Below are positions 1 through 10,745 of a DNA stretch of 64,000 bases, one piece after another. Source of the stretch: Bactrocera neohumeralis. Its lineage: Eukaryota > Arthropoda > Insecta > Diptera > Tephritidae. A model generated the notes under the pieces. It made no database searches. It worked only from the letters and a program-made list of their open reading frames with translations, and was not told the DNA's origin. The translations under genes were made by a program, and so were the position numbers. The DNA lies in contig NC_065923.1 in NCBI RefSeq assembly GCF_024586455.1, positions 1,918,501 to 1,982,500 of the forward strand, given 5' to 3'. Each line of letters begins with the position of its first letter. Position 1 is the stretch's first letter.

Positions 1-2129
1 AATCTTCCGAAGGAAAGTTTACATACATAAGTATATTGCAAAGTGAATTTTCGAGTTCCACTATCATTAAAAATATTACCAGAAGTACGTATGAATCCTT
101 ATCTAATTAGTATGCTTAAAACGAAAATGTTTTTAATTAATAACTTTCTAAATATTTTGTTTTTTGCTTTCACCCTTTAGTGAAGCCTGGTGCTACTGAT
201 GTCCTTTCAATACTTAGTAGTCTCTCTCGGTCTTAGCAACCTGAATTGGTTAAAAAAATTTCAGTATCCAATGAGGCCAAGATCTTAATAATAGGTCAAC
301 GGCTTCAAACTTATGTTCCTTGCATACACATAATATATCACTCGAGTCTACTTAACTCTTGATTTCCTCTCCGCATTTTCGCATGGCAATAAACACTTAA
401 TTCACTTGAGCTGTCGTTGTTTCACACACATAAATAACCATTTAAGGCTTCCATTCTAAATGTGCATAAGCATAAATAAGAAACAGTTGCAAATAAATTG
501 AATAAACGGAATTAGATATTCGCATGTGATAACTCAATTAATTTAAAAGGTCAAAAGAGCGCCAACGGGTAATTGAAACTAACACTATGACATTATCTTG
601 GTCATTAGTGTCACGATGCGGCCTGAATGCATACTTCCGCACACACACCATACATACTTATAGAGGAAGCGAAAGCGAGAGTTAAATCCAGAGTGGGATC
701 AAGAGATTGGCGGGGGTGAAATGAAGTGGCGAAGCAATAGTAACAAAAGCAAATAAAATCGAAAATTTAAAGTGGTCAGTGGTTATTGCGAGCATAATTA
801 GAACAGCGAGCGAATGCTTATACGCACACATACACATACACATACTTATGTACATGTCATATTAACGGTGTGTACTTATATCAGAGCAGTAGGAAGCCTA
901 GAAGGGTGCCACATACTGTTTCAAAGCGCAGCAGTTCTTAGTGCAAGCATACATTTAAATGTGCCCAAGCAAGGATGTATAGTATGCATCTATGTGTGTG
1001 TGTGTGCGTGCTCATAAATGAATTTCCGAGAGATATCACAGCTGCGCCGCACAGCTAAAGTATTTCGCATTTAATTCAATTAAGCACATATGTATATTCA
1101 TATTTGAGCAGCTTTGAATCAAGCTCGCACACACACACTCACCCACCTACCACTTACTGTGTGTGTGTGGCGCGCGTTGTTTAGCAGGACAACCAAGCCT
1201 TGCGTGCAGCACTGCTTGTCATCCATCCATTACAAGTGCCTGAGGCATTTCTCGTTATTTACACTGTGTTGTTGTGCTGCCTCTTGTTACCTGCTACCGT
1301 TAGTCCACGCTGGCAATACCACAAAAGTGCTATTACACATACATACATACATATTGCTGGTTGTTTCCTTGTCAGCACATGATCATGGCATAGCACCCTT
1401 ATGTATAACACAGCACGAGAGCGCGATGCATTAGCGCGCACTGCCCCAATCGGGAAGCGGCAAGAATTACACGTCCAATGAAGTTTGTTTTTTTGACTTC
1501 CACACGCCGCGTGTGGACTTCCATGTGGCATATGGCCAGTGCGCGCTGGTTTATAAGTGTAACGGATATGGTGCATCAGCAAATGCTCCAACATATGCAA
1601 AGATATGTGTACGCACTTATGAATGCATCACTCGACCTGCCACTCAACGCTACAACAAGTGGCTTAAACCGATATCCGGTGTTGTATGATTGAATCACTG
1701 CTGGCATATTAATGCCTGTTTGTTTGTGTGTTTACATTGTATGCGTCGGAATACTCATGCTTTCGTGCTGTCAACACCTCTGTTTAGGCAGTTGGCCATC
1801 CGACAGGTTGGTCACAGTGCATGCCCACCGCTCGCAAGTGCTGAGGTAAAGTCACTTTGCTTGTGGCATGTTTGGTATTACGCGCATAATTGAAAGTTTT
1901 CATTTCATTTTCCCCCCTTCTCCATATAGTGGTGAACGTATGTATACTTAGTGGAGCTGCTGGGAGCAACAGCCAGGCAGGTTTGAATGCCGTTTTCTGT
2001 GAAAGCTCCCATGAGACACAAATTAATTTGTATTATCCAAAAAGTTACTTTTTTTTGACTAAAAAGTTATACAATATATTTTTCAGAAAACAGTCTTACC
2101 AAATGAAGAGTGACAAAATATGTGTCAAT
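1..2129. other. unique A+T-rich sequence, no gene seen
   Basis: I see no coding exon, RNA gene or recognisable transposon here. The stretch holds CA/GT tracts (about 823-845, 995-1012, 1129-1169) and CATA repeats near 1340. Open frames of 60-113 codons occur on both strands but overlap one another, run through the microsatellites and match no family I know. A C/T-rich run ending in tatag near 1929 resembles a 3' splice site but has no supporting exon. Confidence 0.6.
1129..1169. repeat. inverted CA / GT microsatellite pair
   Basis: A (CA)n run and a (GT)n run lie about 20 bases apart in inverted orientation, so a transcript from either strand could fold into a CA:GU stem closed by a short pyrimidine-rich loop. 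No conserved function can be claimed. Confidence 0.6.
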
Positions 2130-2520
2130 ATATATTTTCAGCTTATTCCAGCTCGCTTCAATTTGATGAGTTGTCGTCGCGAGTGTTCCGCTTATAATGC
2201 AGTCCATTCCGATCCCACCAAATACTAAGGATTACATTGGCGTCATGGATATTCGACTTAACCGTTGTCTTTCAACGTTTCTTTGCTTAGTTTAGTTTAT
2301 ATGGCACCCAATTTTCTTGCTTTTTAATGAATCCGTCTAAAAACACATTTTGAAATGGCTGCTTGAGTGACTCGCAAGGACTCTGCAACCTCTTTTTGTA
2401 TTTGGAAATAATCTTTAGAGAATAATGATTTCCCTTCCTCATCTTCAAATATATTTGGCCGTCCAGAACGATCTTCGTCTTCTAAGTCAGCACTTCTAAA
2501 TCGAGCAACCACTTTTGATG
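2130..2520 (-). mobile_element. mariner transposase remnant, internally deleted
   Basis: Read on the minus strand, the high-coordinate part encodes the mariner DNA-binding region: a VARFRSADLEDEDRSGRP segment, then a helix-turn-helix-like stretch ending VTQAAISK. A frame-shifted continuation reads KKQENWVPYKL, matching the NWVPYEL signature. After a deletion removing the TGDE-type catalytic region, it resumes with VILSIWWDRNGLHYK (the family's CVWWDxxGVVYYE strand) and RRQLIKLKRA (YxQQLxxLNRAL in the family). Several frames and stops are involved, so this is a dead copy. No terminal inverted repeats were found. Family assignment rests on motif recognition. Confidence 0.85.
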
Positions 2521-2569
2521 CGTTCTCTCAACTAGAGAATTTGCACTATAAACTTGAGCTAAATAATAG

Positions 2570-3450
2570 TATACTTGTATAACAGCAATTATACCAATAG
2601 GCTTTGCACAGCGACCTATGATCTATTGTGCTCTCGTTTCTATCTATATGATCCCAACGGCCCAGCACTTCCAGGAACTTGCTGAGTTTCTTTCTACAAA
2701 TCGCTGGACAATCTTCAGGTGTTCTAGAGGTTCAGGTTCCATGTCGTTAAACCAGCAGTTTGCACAAGAGGTCATGCCCATGGAAGTTGATTATATCTCT
2801 AAACCTTGCTAGGTTGTCATCTTTCTATAGCAGCTTAGCATGACACATTCATGTTGCTGTGGAGAAGGGCCAGTGGTGTGTCCTCCCCTAAGGCCTTCAT
2901 TTGTTTAAAGGACATTATCCTCCCTTAACCATCAGCAACATGGTATATTTCGCTGCCTGTTTCATCACTAGACATACCACCGTAAGGATTAGTCAAATGT
3001 GAGGCTTAGAAATTTTACCTCCTTAGACCCCTCCAACTCTCTGCCACTAAGTGTTAGGGACCTCAAGCCCGTAAGAGATCTTACTTTTGTCAAAGGAACG
3101 ACGTTTGTTTTTGACAGGACTGTCAACTACTGAAGCGTCTTAGGACTAAATCGAGGAGAGTATTCTCAAATTTTCCTCGTGCAATTATGACAATGTCATC
3201 GGCATACTCCTTTGTGAGCAGCTCAAGGTGTCCATTTATTACTAGGCTCCATAGTTAGGGAATAGAACTCCACCATATGGACAGCCCCTCATAGTACCAA
3301 GACGAATCTTTCTCTCCCTCACAGTTTTCTCCAGGGCCCTGATGACACTTGCGTGGGTCGCATTGCCAAAAGCAAGGAAGCTTGAGTTGTGCTACAATGA
3401 CTCTCGGCCTCTGTTTTCTTCGGAGTAAAATAGGTAAGAACTTCCCCCAA
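2570..3450 (-). mobile_element. LINE fragment with RT and C-terminal zinc-finger region (I/LOA/R1-like)
   Basis: On the minus strand, 3255-3450 gives a segment reading ATHASVIRALEKT then TRGCPxGGVL-like residues (here TMRGCPYGGVLFP), and EYADDIVIIARGKFE follows at about 3170-3210, carrying the reverse-transcriptase YADD catalytic box. Lower coordinates (2570-2830) give HGHDLLCK...EPLEHLKIVQR, resembling the CxxC...H...C finger that ends RNase-H-bearing LINE polyproteins. The order RT then C-terminus agrees with one antisense copy carrying an internal deletion. Frames are broken by stops and shifts. The APE and RNase H domains are not visible, so the clade (I, LOA or R1) is uncertain. Confidence 0.75.
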
Positions 3451-4065
3451 ACAATTTTTACATGTACAACATTAGGCATAGTTGAATGAAAAAAAAAAAT
3501 TATTGTTGCTTACTCTGCAAATAAACAACATACATATATGTATGTACTTTGAGTGCTTTTTAATAATATTTTGTGAAGTAAAATATTTTTGGCTCAGTAT
3601 TATTTTAAGTTCCATAACAATAATTATATTTCGTTGAAATTGGAAATTTTAAAAATTAATTATTTTGTATGTAATTGAATTCCATTTCGGAAGTATTATC
3701 AATATTTTATGAATAATATTTACTAACTCTCTCTACAAATGTAAATGATCGCCATCATATTCCGCACAAACATTTCACAATACGCTGCACATAGAAGTGT
3801 GTATTTACGCATCCATACACACAATGGCTTTGTTTTGGAAGCGTGATTGCGTATGTGTAGACCTTTATTCTTACTCCGATACGGCCTTCAAATCATATTT
3901 CTAGCATGCACTTATGTGTGTAGTTATGCTGGAAATTCATATGTATATGTATTCCTGTAATTATGTAGGCATAAGAGACATTGCGAGGAATGCCATTAAA
4001 TCAACAAAGAGGCAAAGCTAAATTATTAGCATATTTGGCGTGCAAATGCTTGCGTAGCATGTAGT
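3451..4065. other. unique A+T-rich spacer
   Basis: Apart from a short poly-A run near 3490 and a CATA/TATG palindromic microsatellite near 3529-3545, nothing recognisable is seen. No open frame here is family-like. Confidence 0.6.
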
Positions 4066-4203
4066 CATAGCATTATTAAGTACGCAGATGACTAAATCAT
4101 ATCAGAGATATCTCGTTCATACAAACATTTATAACTGACTCTTGTTTCACTTTGGTACTTCATTAATGAAATTAGTAGCAGCTTTCGCTCTGCAACCGTA
4201 TAT
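4066..4203. repeat. host block X, shorter copy
   Basis: This 138-bp block begins catagcattattaagtacg and ends ctgcaaccgtatat. It is repeated at 4304-4510 with near identity, but the second copy carries two extra inserts. This copy lacks those LINE-like inserts, so it is either the ancestral host sequence or a deletion derivative. It directly abuts the C-terminal LINE piece at 4204. Confidence 0.85.
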
Positions 4204-4303
4204 TTGGCGGCGTAGAAACCGCTTAAATTATAGCCGAGTTGTCGTTTCTTCTTCTCGCTACGTGGCGCCAATTGGATATTCCAAGCGAAGCCAGGTCCTT
4301 CTC
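4204..4303 (-). mobile_element. RTE-like LINE, C-terminal coding end
   Basis: The minus-strand reading EKDLASLGISNWRHVARRRND, followed by NSAII and a stop, is the C-terminus of the same LINE family seen at 57300-57590, which reads KDLASLGISNWRQVAKRRND then WRAVANSAII. A few codons (the WRAV stretch) are missing here. The piece sits between the two copies of host block X. It probably belongs to the same insertion as the endonuclease/RT piece at 4566-5663, with most of the RT lost or replaced. Confidence 0.9.
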
Positions 4304-4560
4304 CATAGCATTATTAAGTACGCAGATGACTAAATCATATCAGAGATATCTCGTTCATACAAACATTTATAACTGACTCTTGTTTCACTTTGGGAGAAAG
4401 CAGAACTAACGGCGCGGGTACTTCATTAATGAACTATTTTCTCCAAAAGCAGGTTGAAAGCAGGGAAAAAGTCGCCTTAGTAGCAGAACTTTCGCTCTGC
4501 AACCGTATATACTACCAAATAAATTTATCTGAATGTAAGCTTGAAAGTGAAAACGGTGGG
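4304..4560. repeat. host block X (second copy, with LINE-like patches) plus block Y
   Basis: Compared with 4066-4203, this copy has two extra inserts: about 4394-4418, containing an aacggcgcggg segment, and about 4433-4480, containing ctccaaaagcaggttgaaag. In antisense these inserts resemble parts of the RT coding region of the neighbouring RTE-like LINE (recalled consensus, not checked). Block X runs directly into block Y (from 4504), which contains actaccaaataaatttatct and recurs at 5662-5720. Host and LINE segments therefore alternate within about 200 bases. Confidence 0.7.
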
Positions 4561-4565
4561 CTTTA

Positions 4566-5663
4566 ATTTTCAACAATACGCTCCCTTATATGCGATGTTG
4601 AAGAATCCCACGGGAAGATCACATTTTATGGATTGGGCATAGCACATGCAAAGAAGCTGATGCATGCTCCTTATCAGTTCTTCGCCGCCGTAAACGTTGC
4701 CGCTTTGTTGTTCTTCAGGCGGGCAATTGCTATTCGAACTTCTTCATGGTCGGGTAATGGAACGTCTGCTCCATCGTCATCGATTGGGGAATCGGGTTCT
4801 CCTTCTCCTGGTGTTGTGCGTTCATAGCAGGCTAGAAGTGTTCCTTCCATAATTTAACTATGCTCTGGATATCAGTGACTAGATCACCTTTGGGGGTTCT
4901 ACAAGAGTACGCTCCGGTCTTGAAACCTTCCGTAAGCCGCCGCATTTTTTCGTAGAATTTTCGAGCATTACCCCTGTCGGCCAGCTTATCAAGCTCTTCG
5001 TACTCACGCATTTCAGCCTCTTTCTTCTTCTGTCTACAAATGCGTCTCGCTTCCTTCTTCAACTCTCGGTATCTATCCCATCCCGCACGTGTAGTGGTCG
5101 ATCGTAACGTTACGAGGTAGGCAGCCTGCTTTCTCTCCGCTGCGACACAGCACTCCTCGTCGTACCAGCTGTTCTTTTGCACTTTCCGAAAACCAATGGT
5201 TTCGGTTGCAGCTGTGCGTAAGGAGTTTGAAATGCCGTCCCACAGTTCCCTTATACCGAGTTGTTGACGAGTGCTCTCAGAGAGCAGGAGTGCAAGCCGA
5301 GTAGAAAATCGTTCGGCTGTCTGTTGTGATTGCAGCTTCTCGACGTCGAACCTTCCTTGTGTTTGGTGGCGCGCGTTTTTTGCTGCACAGAGGCGGGTGC
5401 GAATCTTAGCTGCAACAAGATAGTGGTCCGAGTCGATGTTAGGAGACGTGTCTTCCGTCTATCACAACATGATCGATCTGGTTGGTAGTTTTTCGATCCG
5501 GAGACAGCCAAGTAGCTTGATGAATCTTCTTATGCTGGAATCTAGTACTACAGATAACCATATTTCGGGCCCCGGCGAAGTCAATCAGCCTCAACCCATT
5601 TGGGGATGTTTCGGCGTGGAGGCTGAATTTACCGACCGTAGTGCCAAATATACCTTCTTTGCC
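4566..5663 (-). mobile_element. RTE-like LINE, APE endonuclease to start of RT
   Basis: On the minus strand, from high to low coordinates: the APE endonuclease segment ending GLRLIDFAGARNMVICSTR, then KIHQATWLSPDRKTTNQIDH, a NIDSDHYLVAAKIRTRL piece with the conserved SDH of APE nucleases, then a linker containing NSWYDEECCVAAERKQAAY and a long basic/acidic helix. After one frameshift come PLPDHEEVRIAIARLKNNKA and GGEELIRSMHQLLC, the start of the RT domain. Small deletions remove about 10 residues before IDSDH and the GADGLPAELFK-type motif after KNNKA. The open frame at 4832-5182 (116 codons) is the linker and not a host gene. In insect annotation such endonucleases are often misnamed craniofacial development protein 2-like. 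Confidence 0.92.
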
Positions 5664-5720
5664 GTATATACTACCAAATAAATTTATCTGTGTACTTGAA
5701 AGTGAAAAAAATTACTTTTA
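5662..5720. repeat. second copy of block Y flanking the LINE
   Basis: The block ccgtatatactaccaaataa followed by atttatctg and a ttgaaagtgaaaa tail repeats 4503-4545 with a few indels. Because block X ends with the same gtatat at 4198-4203, the LINE pieces are bracketed by a 6-8 bp direct repeat that could be the LINE target-site duplication. Confidence 0.75.
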
Positions 5721-6487
5721 ATCCCTTGTAATACAATGGGAATCACATGCTCATTAGTAAAGGTTGCACGGAATTGAGGTATGGTAAATAAATATAATCT
5801 GCTTTGTTGTATGCTAGATGGTAAATAGATCCACAAGATCTTTCAGTTGGTTATCATATCAGTTGTTTAAAATAGTATTACTGAAAAATAATTAAGTGTT
5901 CAATTTTCTTATTTTAATGAGACTTTGAAGTCCTCGAACCAAAAATATTCTTAGCAATTCATACGAACTATTGTTCAGATAATCTCATAGCTCGAGCTGC
6001 GATTAATAGTTGCAGTGTATTCAGTATAATCGTGACATCATGACTCCCCATCCAAAAGAACTATGGTGAGGTGGTTTTTTGCCCATTTTCTTAGCAGCTT
6101 TGGCATAATTTTTTTTATGGATAATTATTTTACAACGCATTATTAACGATACCATTGAGCTCAGCATCCCTCGGTCTTATAATCTGCCCAAATAAAGGAC
6201 ACACTTTTTTGAAGAATATGACTTTAACTTTAAAAATTTAGGAACATTATTGAAACTGGTAGTCATTTATTTTTTTTATTTGCTCAAAATTTTTGAGTTT
6301 TTTAATTTTTTTTAACACACTCGTTCTAATCTTACCTTTAGTATATTTAGATGTCATATACATACCTAAGTAAATTAAAGTTAAGTGCACAAGAAACGAA
6401 GTTTGCAAATAAATTACCAAAATTTTTCGGCATTGCTCCCATGTAATTAAATATTTGCAAAGTAATTTGCCCTAGTCTAATGAATGT
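5721..6487. other. unique A+T-rich spacer
   Basis: No coding, RNA or transposon signature is recognised. The only open frame at the right edge (minus, 6347-6553) is low in information content and overlaps a mariner end. Confidence 0.55.
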
Positions 6488-6800
6488 ATTGGGTAGTCGA
6501 AAAAGTTTTAAAATACAATAGATGTCGTTGCAGTCTCCAGTGCTACCAATCACATTGTGTTATACCATATAGTGCTGGAAAGGTGAGATTTGAATATAAG
6601 CAAAAAAGTATTAAATTCGGGGAAGTTGAAAAAAAGTTACAGCTGTTCAGAAATGAGTGAAAATAATAAAGAAATTCGCTATATTTTGAAGTTTTTATAT
6701 AAATAAGCTAGAATGCCACCCAAGCCACCGATGAAATTTGTGAAGTTTACGGAGACGATGCTGTATCAGTTCGTGTATTCATCCTTTACTTTGTGATACT
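6488..6800 (+). mobile_element. mariner 5' end with transposase N-terminus
   Basis: The piece starts ttgggtagtcgaaaaagttt, which resembles the terminal inverted repeat of a mellifera-like mariner lineage. After an untranslated leader comes MSENNKEIRYILKFLYK. A frame shift then gives NATQATDEICEVYGDDAVSV, the conserved amino-terminal helix of these transposases. The reading stops before the RSGRP motif and no catalytic region follows, so this is a 5' fragment of about 300 bases. The subfamily is my judgement from motifs only. Confidence 0.85.
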
Positions 6801-8990
6801 TAAACTAGGGTGAGCCAAAATATAAAAAAGGCTTATATACTGAGAAAAAGTAAGCCTGCAAACATGATTTTTAGCTTTGTAAAGTTTTTAAATATACTAA
6901 TATTTTGATTGAAAAAAATACCCTTTAGAAAAGTTTTGCAGGAAACTTTATAAGCCACAAGGATTAGTTACGTAAAACTTTGAATGTCAACGACACCTTT
7001 CAAAATACATATAAAAAAACTGCTTTCATTATCATTTCATTTTCCTTATATCGGTTCATTTTAATCCAAAAATTCGATACATTAGTTTGATCACCCAAAT
7101 ATATACTTATTTTAATTTTTAATAAGTACTTGCTCCAACACTGACGCGAGCAAAAGCAGCTAATCTGCAAATGTGCAATGTGCAAAGTGGAAATGCAATA
7201 TCGCTGCAGCGACTGCAATAAAAGCAAAATATTTGGCTAAATGAAAATGCGCGCTTTCAGCTGAAATTTTCACGTGATAAATATTTAAATTGTAAAGCGC
7301 CAAATGAGCACATTTTGAAACTATCAGCGGTGAGCCGTCAGCCCGAGCTCTTCACTTTTGAATGGAGTGCATTTCTAAAGTGCACCGTTGCTTTTTAAAC
7401 AATTCATTATGCTCCGAGTGTCGAATATCGCATGAAATGTAAAGCACGCTTTCATTGCCAAAATATATACACATTATCATATAGAAACTGAGTAGTACTG
7501 GATATACTAAGTGGATGTATGCAGTCGCATTTAAGGACTCGCCAATCTATGGACTTAGCATTTGAAATAACTGTTTTGGAGGTAGTAAATTCAAATTGCT
7601 TTCGAATGCCGCAAATAATCGTAAATATATTCAGAAATATATAAGAGAATTCTAGTGATTCTAATTCAATATTCGATAATATATCTATATCCAGTAGACA
7701 GGGACGGAGATGTCATGTTCAATGTGGGAGGTGCGTCATGGAGTTTGAAGTATATGCCAATTTCAATTACTTTTAGCTAAGAAGCATATGATTTTTAAAT
7801 TTCTTCTAAGTTTTGCTTCGAGATCTTAATTGTTTCTCTCGTCATCCTGATAATTTCTAAGACTATTTCAGTATTAAGCTCGATAGACGGCGATTACGTG
7901 ATAACTCTTTTGCCGCTCTTTTTCGGCAAATTCTCTTTTGCTGCTGCTAATTTCGTTCAAAAGAGCGACACGCGCGCAACAACTTGAGTCAGAGTTCTTC
8001 TTCTTCTCAAATTTTTGTATGCCGTGCACATAATATTTTTTATTACTGCTTTTATCCTTAATCTCCCTTTTCTGAAACATTTACATCACATTGTACATTT
8101 TTTCATATCACACACAAACATATAAAAAATAAAATTACAATTTCCGAACAAAATGTAAAAATTTGTTTGAAACCGGATTCAATTACAATCATGAAAAGTA
8201 GTTCAAAATCGAAAGTAATGCCGAATTGCTTAGTAATGAAATGAGTAAGAACAACTACACAAAGCGTGCCACCATAATGCGTGCGGTATGGTTCCTTAGT
8301 CTTCCTCGCCATCCCCTTGTCTACAATTAAACCGGTTTGAGCGAGTAAGGAGTCCTAGTGTGAACAGTACTATTATTTATTGTATTATTTCTCAAACCTT
8401 GGACGAGTTTTGCTATTGTGAATGGCTCAACACACTTGACACACTCTCAAAAAAAGATTACAAACAATTTTGTATTGAGTTTCAAAATTTAAATTTGATA
8501 AGATAAAATATGTAGTGCTCGAAACTAAAAAGTTTAGAATTAGTTTTGATAATTGGAAATGCTGTCAGTTTTTTTGGTTTCTGAAACAACCAGTTTCATT
8601 TTTTCGATCGCATCGAAGACATCTATTATTATATTCTGTCCAGCATACTGCGAAAATATTTTGACTTGCATTATTTTGTCCTTTACAAAACGTTACAAAA
8701 ATCAACCGTTACGCATTATTCCAATTTAAGCTATTTAATGATTGTAAGATTGACTGCTCCTTTCCAGAAGGCACATATCAATGCATTTGGTCATTTAAAT
8801 TCTCTTAAATTCTGTAAAGACACGCCCACACAAATGCACTTTTCCATTCGAACGACACGCAATAATACCAGAACAGTCGCTGCACGCGACGACCAGCCCA
8901 ACGACAAGCTTATAAATTGGAAAATCCGTTTTCCATCGATTTTGCCATCAATGGCAATTAGTGACGTTAAAGTTGCCAGCATTTAAGCGC
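6801..8990. other. unique sequence, no gene seen
   Basis: No transposon or exon recognised. The interval 7140-7400 is less A+T-rich and contains recurring tgcaa/gtgcaa words, an E-box cacgtg and homeodomain-type aaatattt/taaattg words, so it could be a regulatory island. I cannot show conservation. Open frames here (7000-7227, 7874-8080, 8103-8312 minus, 8666-8986 plus) resemble no protein I recognise. Confidence 0.5.
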
Positions 8991-10469
8991 CACAACATTG
9001 TCACGGGCATTCACGCGAACGTTATGCAAGCGGCATCGTGGATTGAACTCGCGACGACACGTAGACGACTGCGGCAGACAATGCGGCGGCCATGAAAGAT
9101 TGGTTTGGACAGATGCTATGACTTGAGGCATGGAGTGCGCCGCTCCTCTACATCAACTAAAGCACCAGTAACTAAAGAAGGTGGAGAAGGCAATTTGCGT
9201 AGACAATTTTATGACCGAAGGTGCCACTGGACAATCGCGAACAAAGTTAGCGGAACAAAAAGATCGACACTCTGACAAAAATAAAAGCACGCAGTCGATT
9301 TGTGGCACTATATGGATACATATTGATCATGTCCGCTGGCGGGAGCAACCTCACTTTTGTCCTGCACTAATTTGTATGCGCCCATCCACACCGGCACTTT
9401 CCGCTTAATGCCGGAAAGTGAATGATTTTAATAGAATTTTAATGATTATGATGCTCTACACGTCACGAAGCTACAAGAAAAACTGTGTAAGAAACCGAGT
9501 TGAGGAAGCGGAAAATGAATGCCGGAAAGACGACTTCTGCAAATGTGCGTGAAATTGCAAAAAATAAGACCGATGTGTATGTGTGTTTGTATGCACTCGC
9601 GCAAATAAAAAAGAAGATCAACTGTAAGTTCTACGTCGAGTTGCATTAAATGGCCAACGCGAAGAGGCATGGGTAGTGAGGTGCGCTCCAATAAAACAGA
9701 GTGGCTGCAGCGTCCATATATATTTAATACATACACATATATATATATACTCTTACTTCAGTTACTTGTTGATAGAAATATGAGCCGCTACATAAACACA
9801 CAGTCATACAGATATATGCAACTGCAGCCCTTCTAATGGGCGGCGAAACGAACAGACAGCCCGTTCGAACAGACGTATGACAACCGTTCAGAGCACTTAA
9901 ATGCAATTTTATTGGCTGAGCGTGAGGAATTTTTATATTAATTTATTGGCATGCGGAGCGCGCAGACGAAGTATTCGGCTGGCAAACCGTTAGACTCAGC
10001 GTGGGGAGGGAAACGATGAAAAGAATTGAGGAAAATTGCTGCTTAGCAGTTGCTATGTGCAATCCTATCTCCTCCGCGCGCAATAGTTTATTTGGCGCCG
10101 CTGCGTGGGTGTGTTCAAAGGGAGGTTGTAATGCAATGCCCTTCCGGGTTCTTCTGCTTCACTTCATAATTAAGTTTGAAATAGTAGAGATAACTGAAGT
10201 ATGATATCATGATAAATAAATCTTTCACCTGACCGCACTTGTGCACAATGCCGTTAATGCGACCATAGATAATTGCTGACAAATGAAATCGAAAATTATT
10301 TAAAATGCTTGAAGGCGGAATTTTTAGTTGGTTTCTATTAATGACAATTTTGGTGTGGTTTTTGGTGAAATTATAAGTATTTTGCTTTTGGGATTTATCT
10401 CATCTATTATATATATTATATACAGATGAACAATGCAGATAATCAAACAACACATACATACTCTTGACA
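8991..10469. other. unique sequence with microsatellites
   Basis: This stretch is moderately G+C-richer around 8990-9420 and 9960-10130. TA/CATA microsatellite tracts occur at about 9727-9750. No coding family, RNA gene or transposon was recognised. A minus-strand segment near 9039 superficially resembles a T-arm but no tRNA fold follows. Confidence 0.5.
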
Positions 10470-10745
10470 TATGGAACTTTATCCGAGCTAGTCCCTCAGG
10501 TTTTGCGCTACAACACTCTGCAATTGTACACATGTTCTTCCTCATCATGAGACTGCTCGTTTGTTGGAACTGTAGATATCGCATCACTATAGCATATAGC
10601 TGTCGTACAAACTGAACAAACAAAATAAAGCCTTTGTGGGGAAAACTTTTTACTTTATAAGATATATTCATGAAATTTCGCATACAAATTTTTCAGATCA
10701 GCTAATCGAGTTCTTGTATGTAAATGTTAGAAAATTTTATTTGGT
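10470..10745 (+). repeat. T-family interspersed repeat, copy A
   Basis: This segment shares diagnostic words with the fullest copy at 56676-57190: gagctagtccctcag, gctcgtttgttggaactgt, agatatcgcatcactatag, catatagctgtcgtacaaac and aaaacttttt, followed by gatatattcatgaaatttcg. These come in the same order and orientation. Both ends are missing. The 119-codon minus and 60-codon plus open frames inside it are repeat-derived. Confidence 0.8.

Noticed and set aside
3420..3440. AG|GTAAGA junction resembling a recursive splice site
   Set aside because: The pyrimidine tract is interrupted and the site lies at the edge of LINE coding sequence, where it is expected by chance.
4832..5182. 116-codon frame that could be taken for a host gene
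   Set aside because: It is the linker between endonuclease and RT of an RTE-like LINE, flanked by in-order LINE segments.
9030..9110. tRNA-like segment on the minus strand
   Set aside because: Only a T-arm-like gagttcaatcc word is present; no D-arm box, anticodon stem or acceptor pairing could be built.
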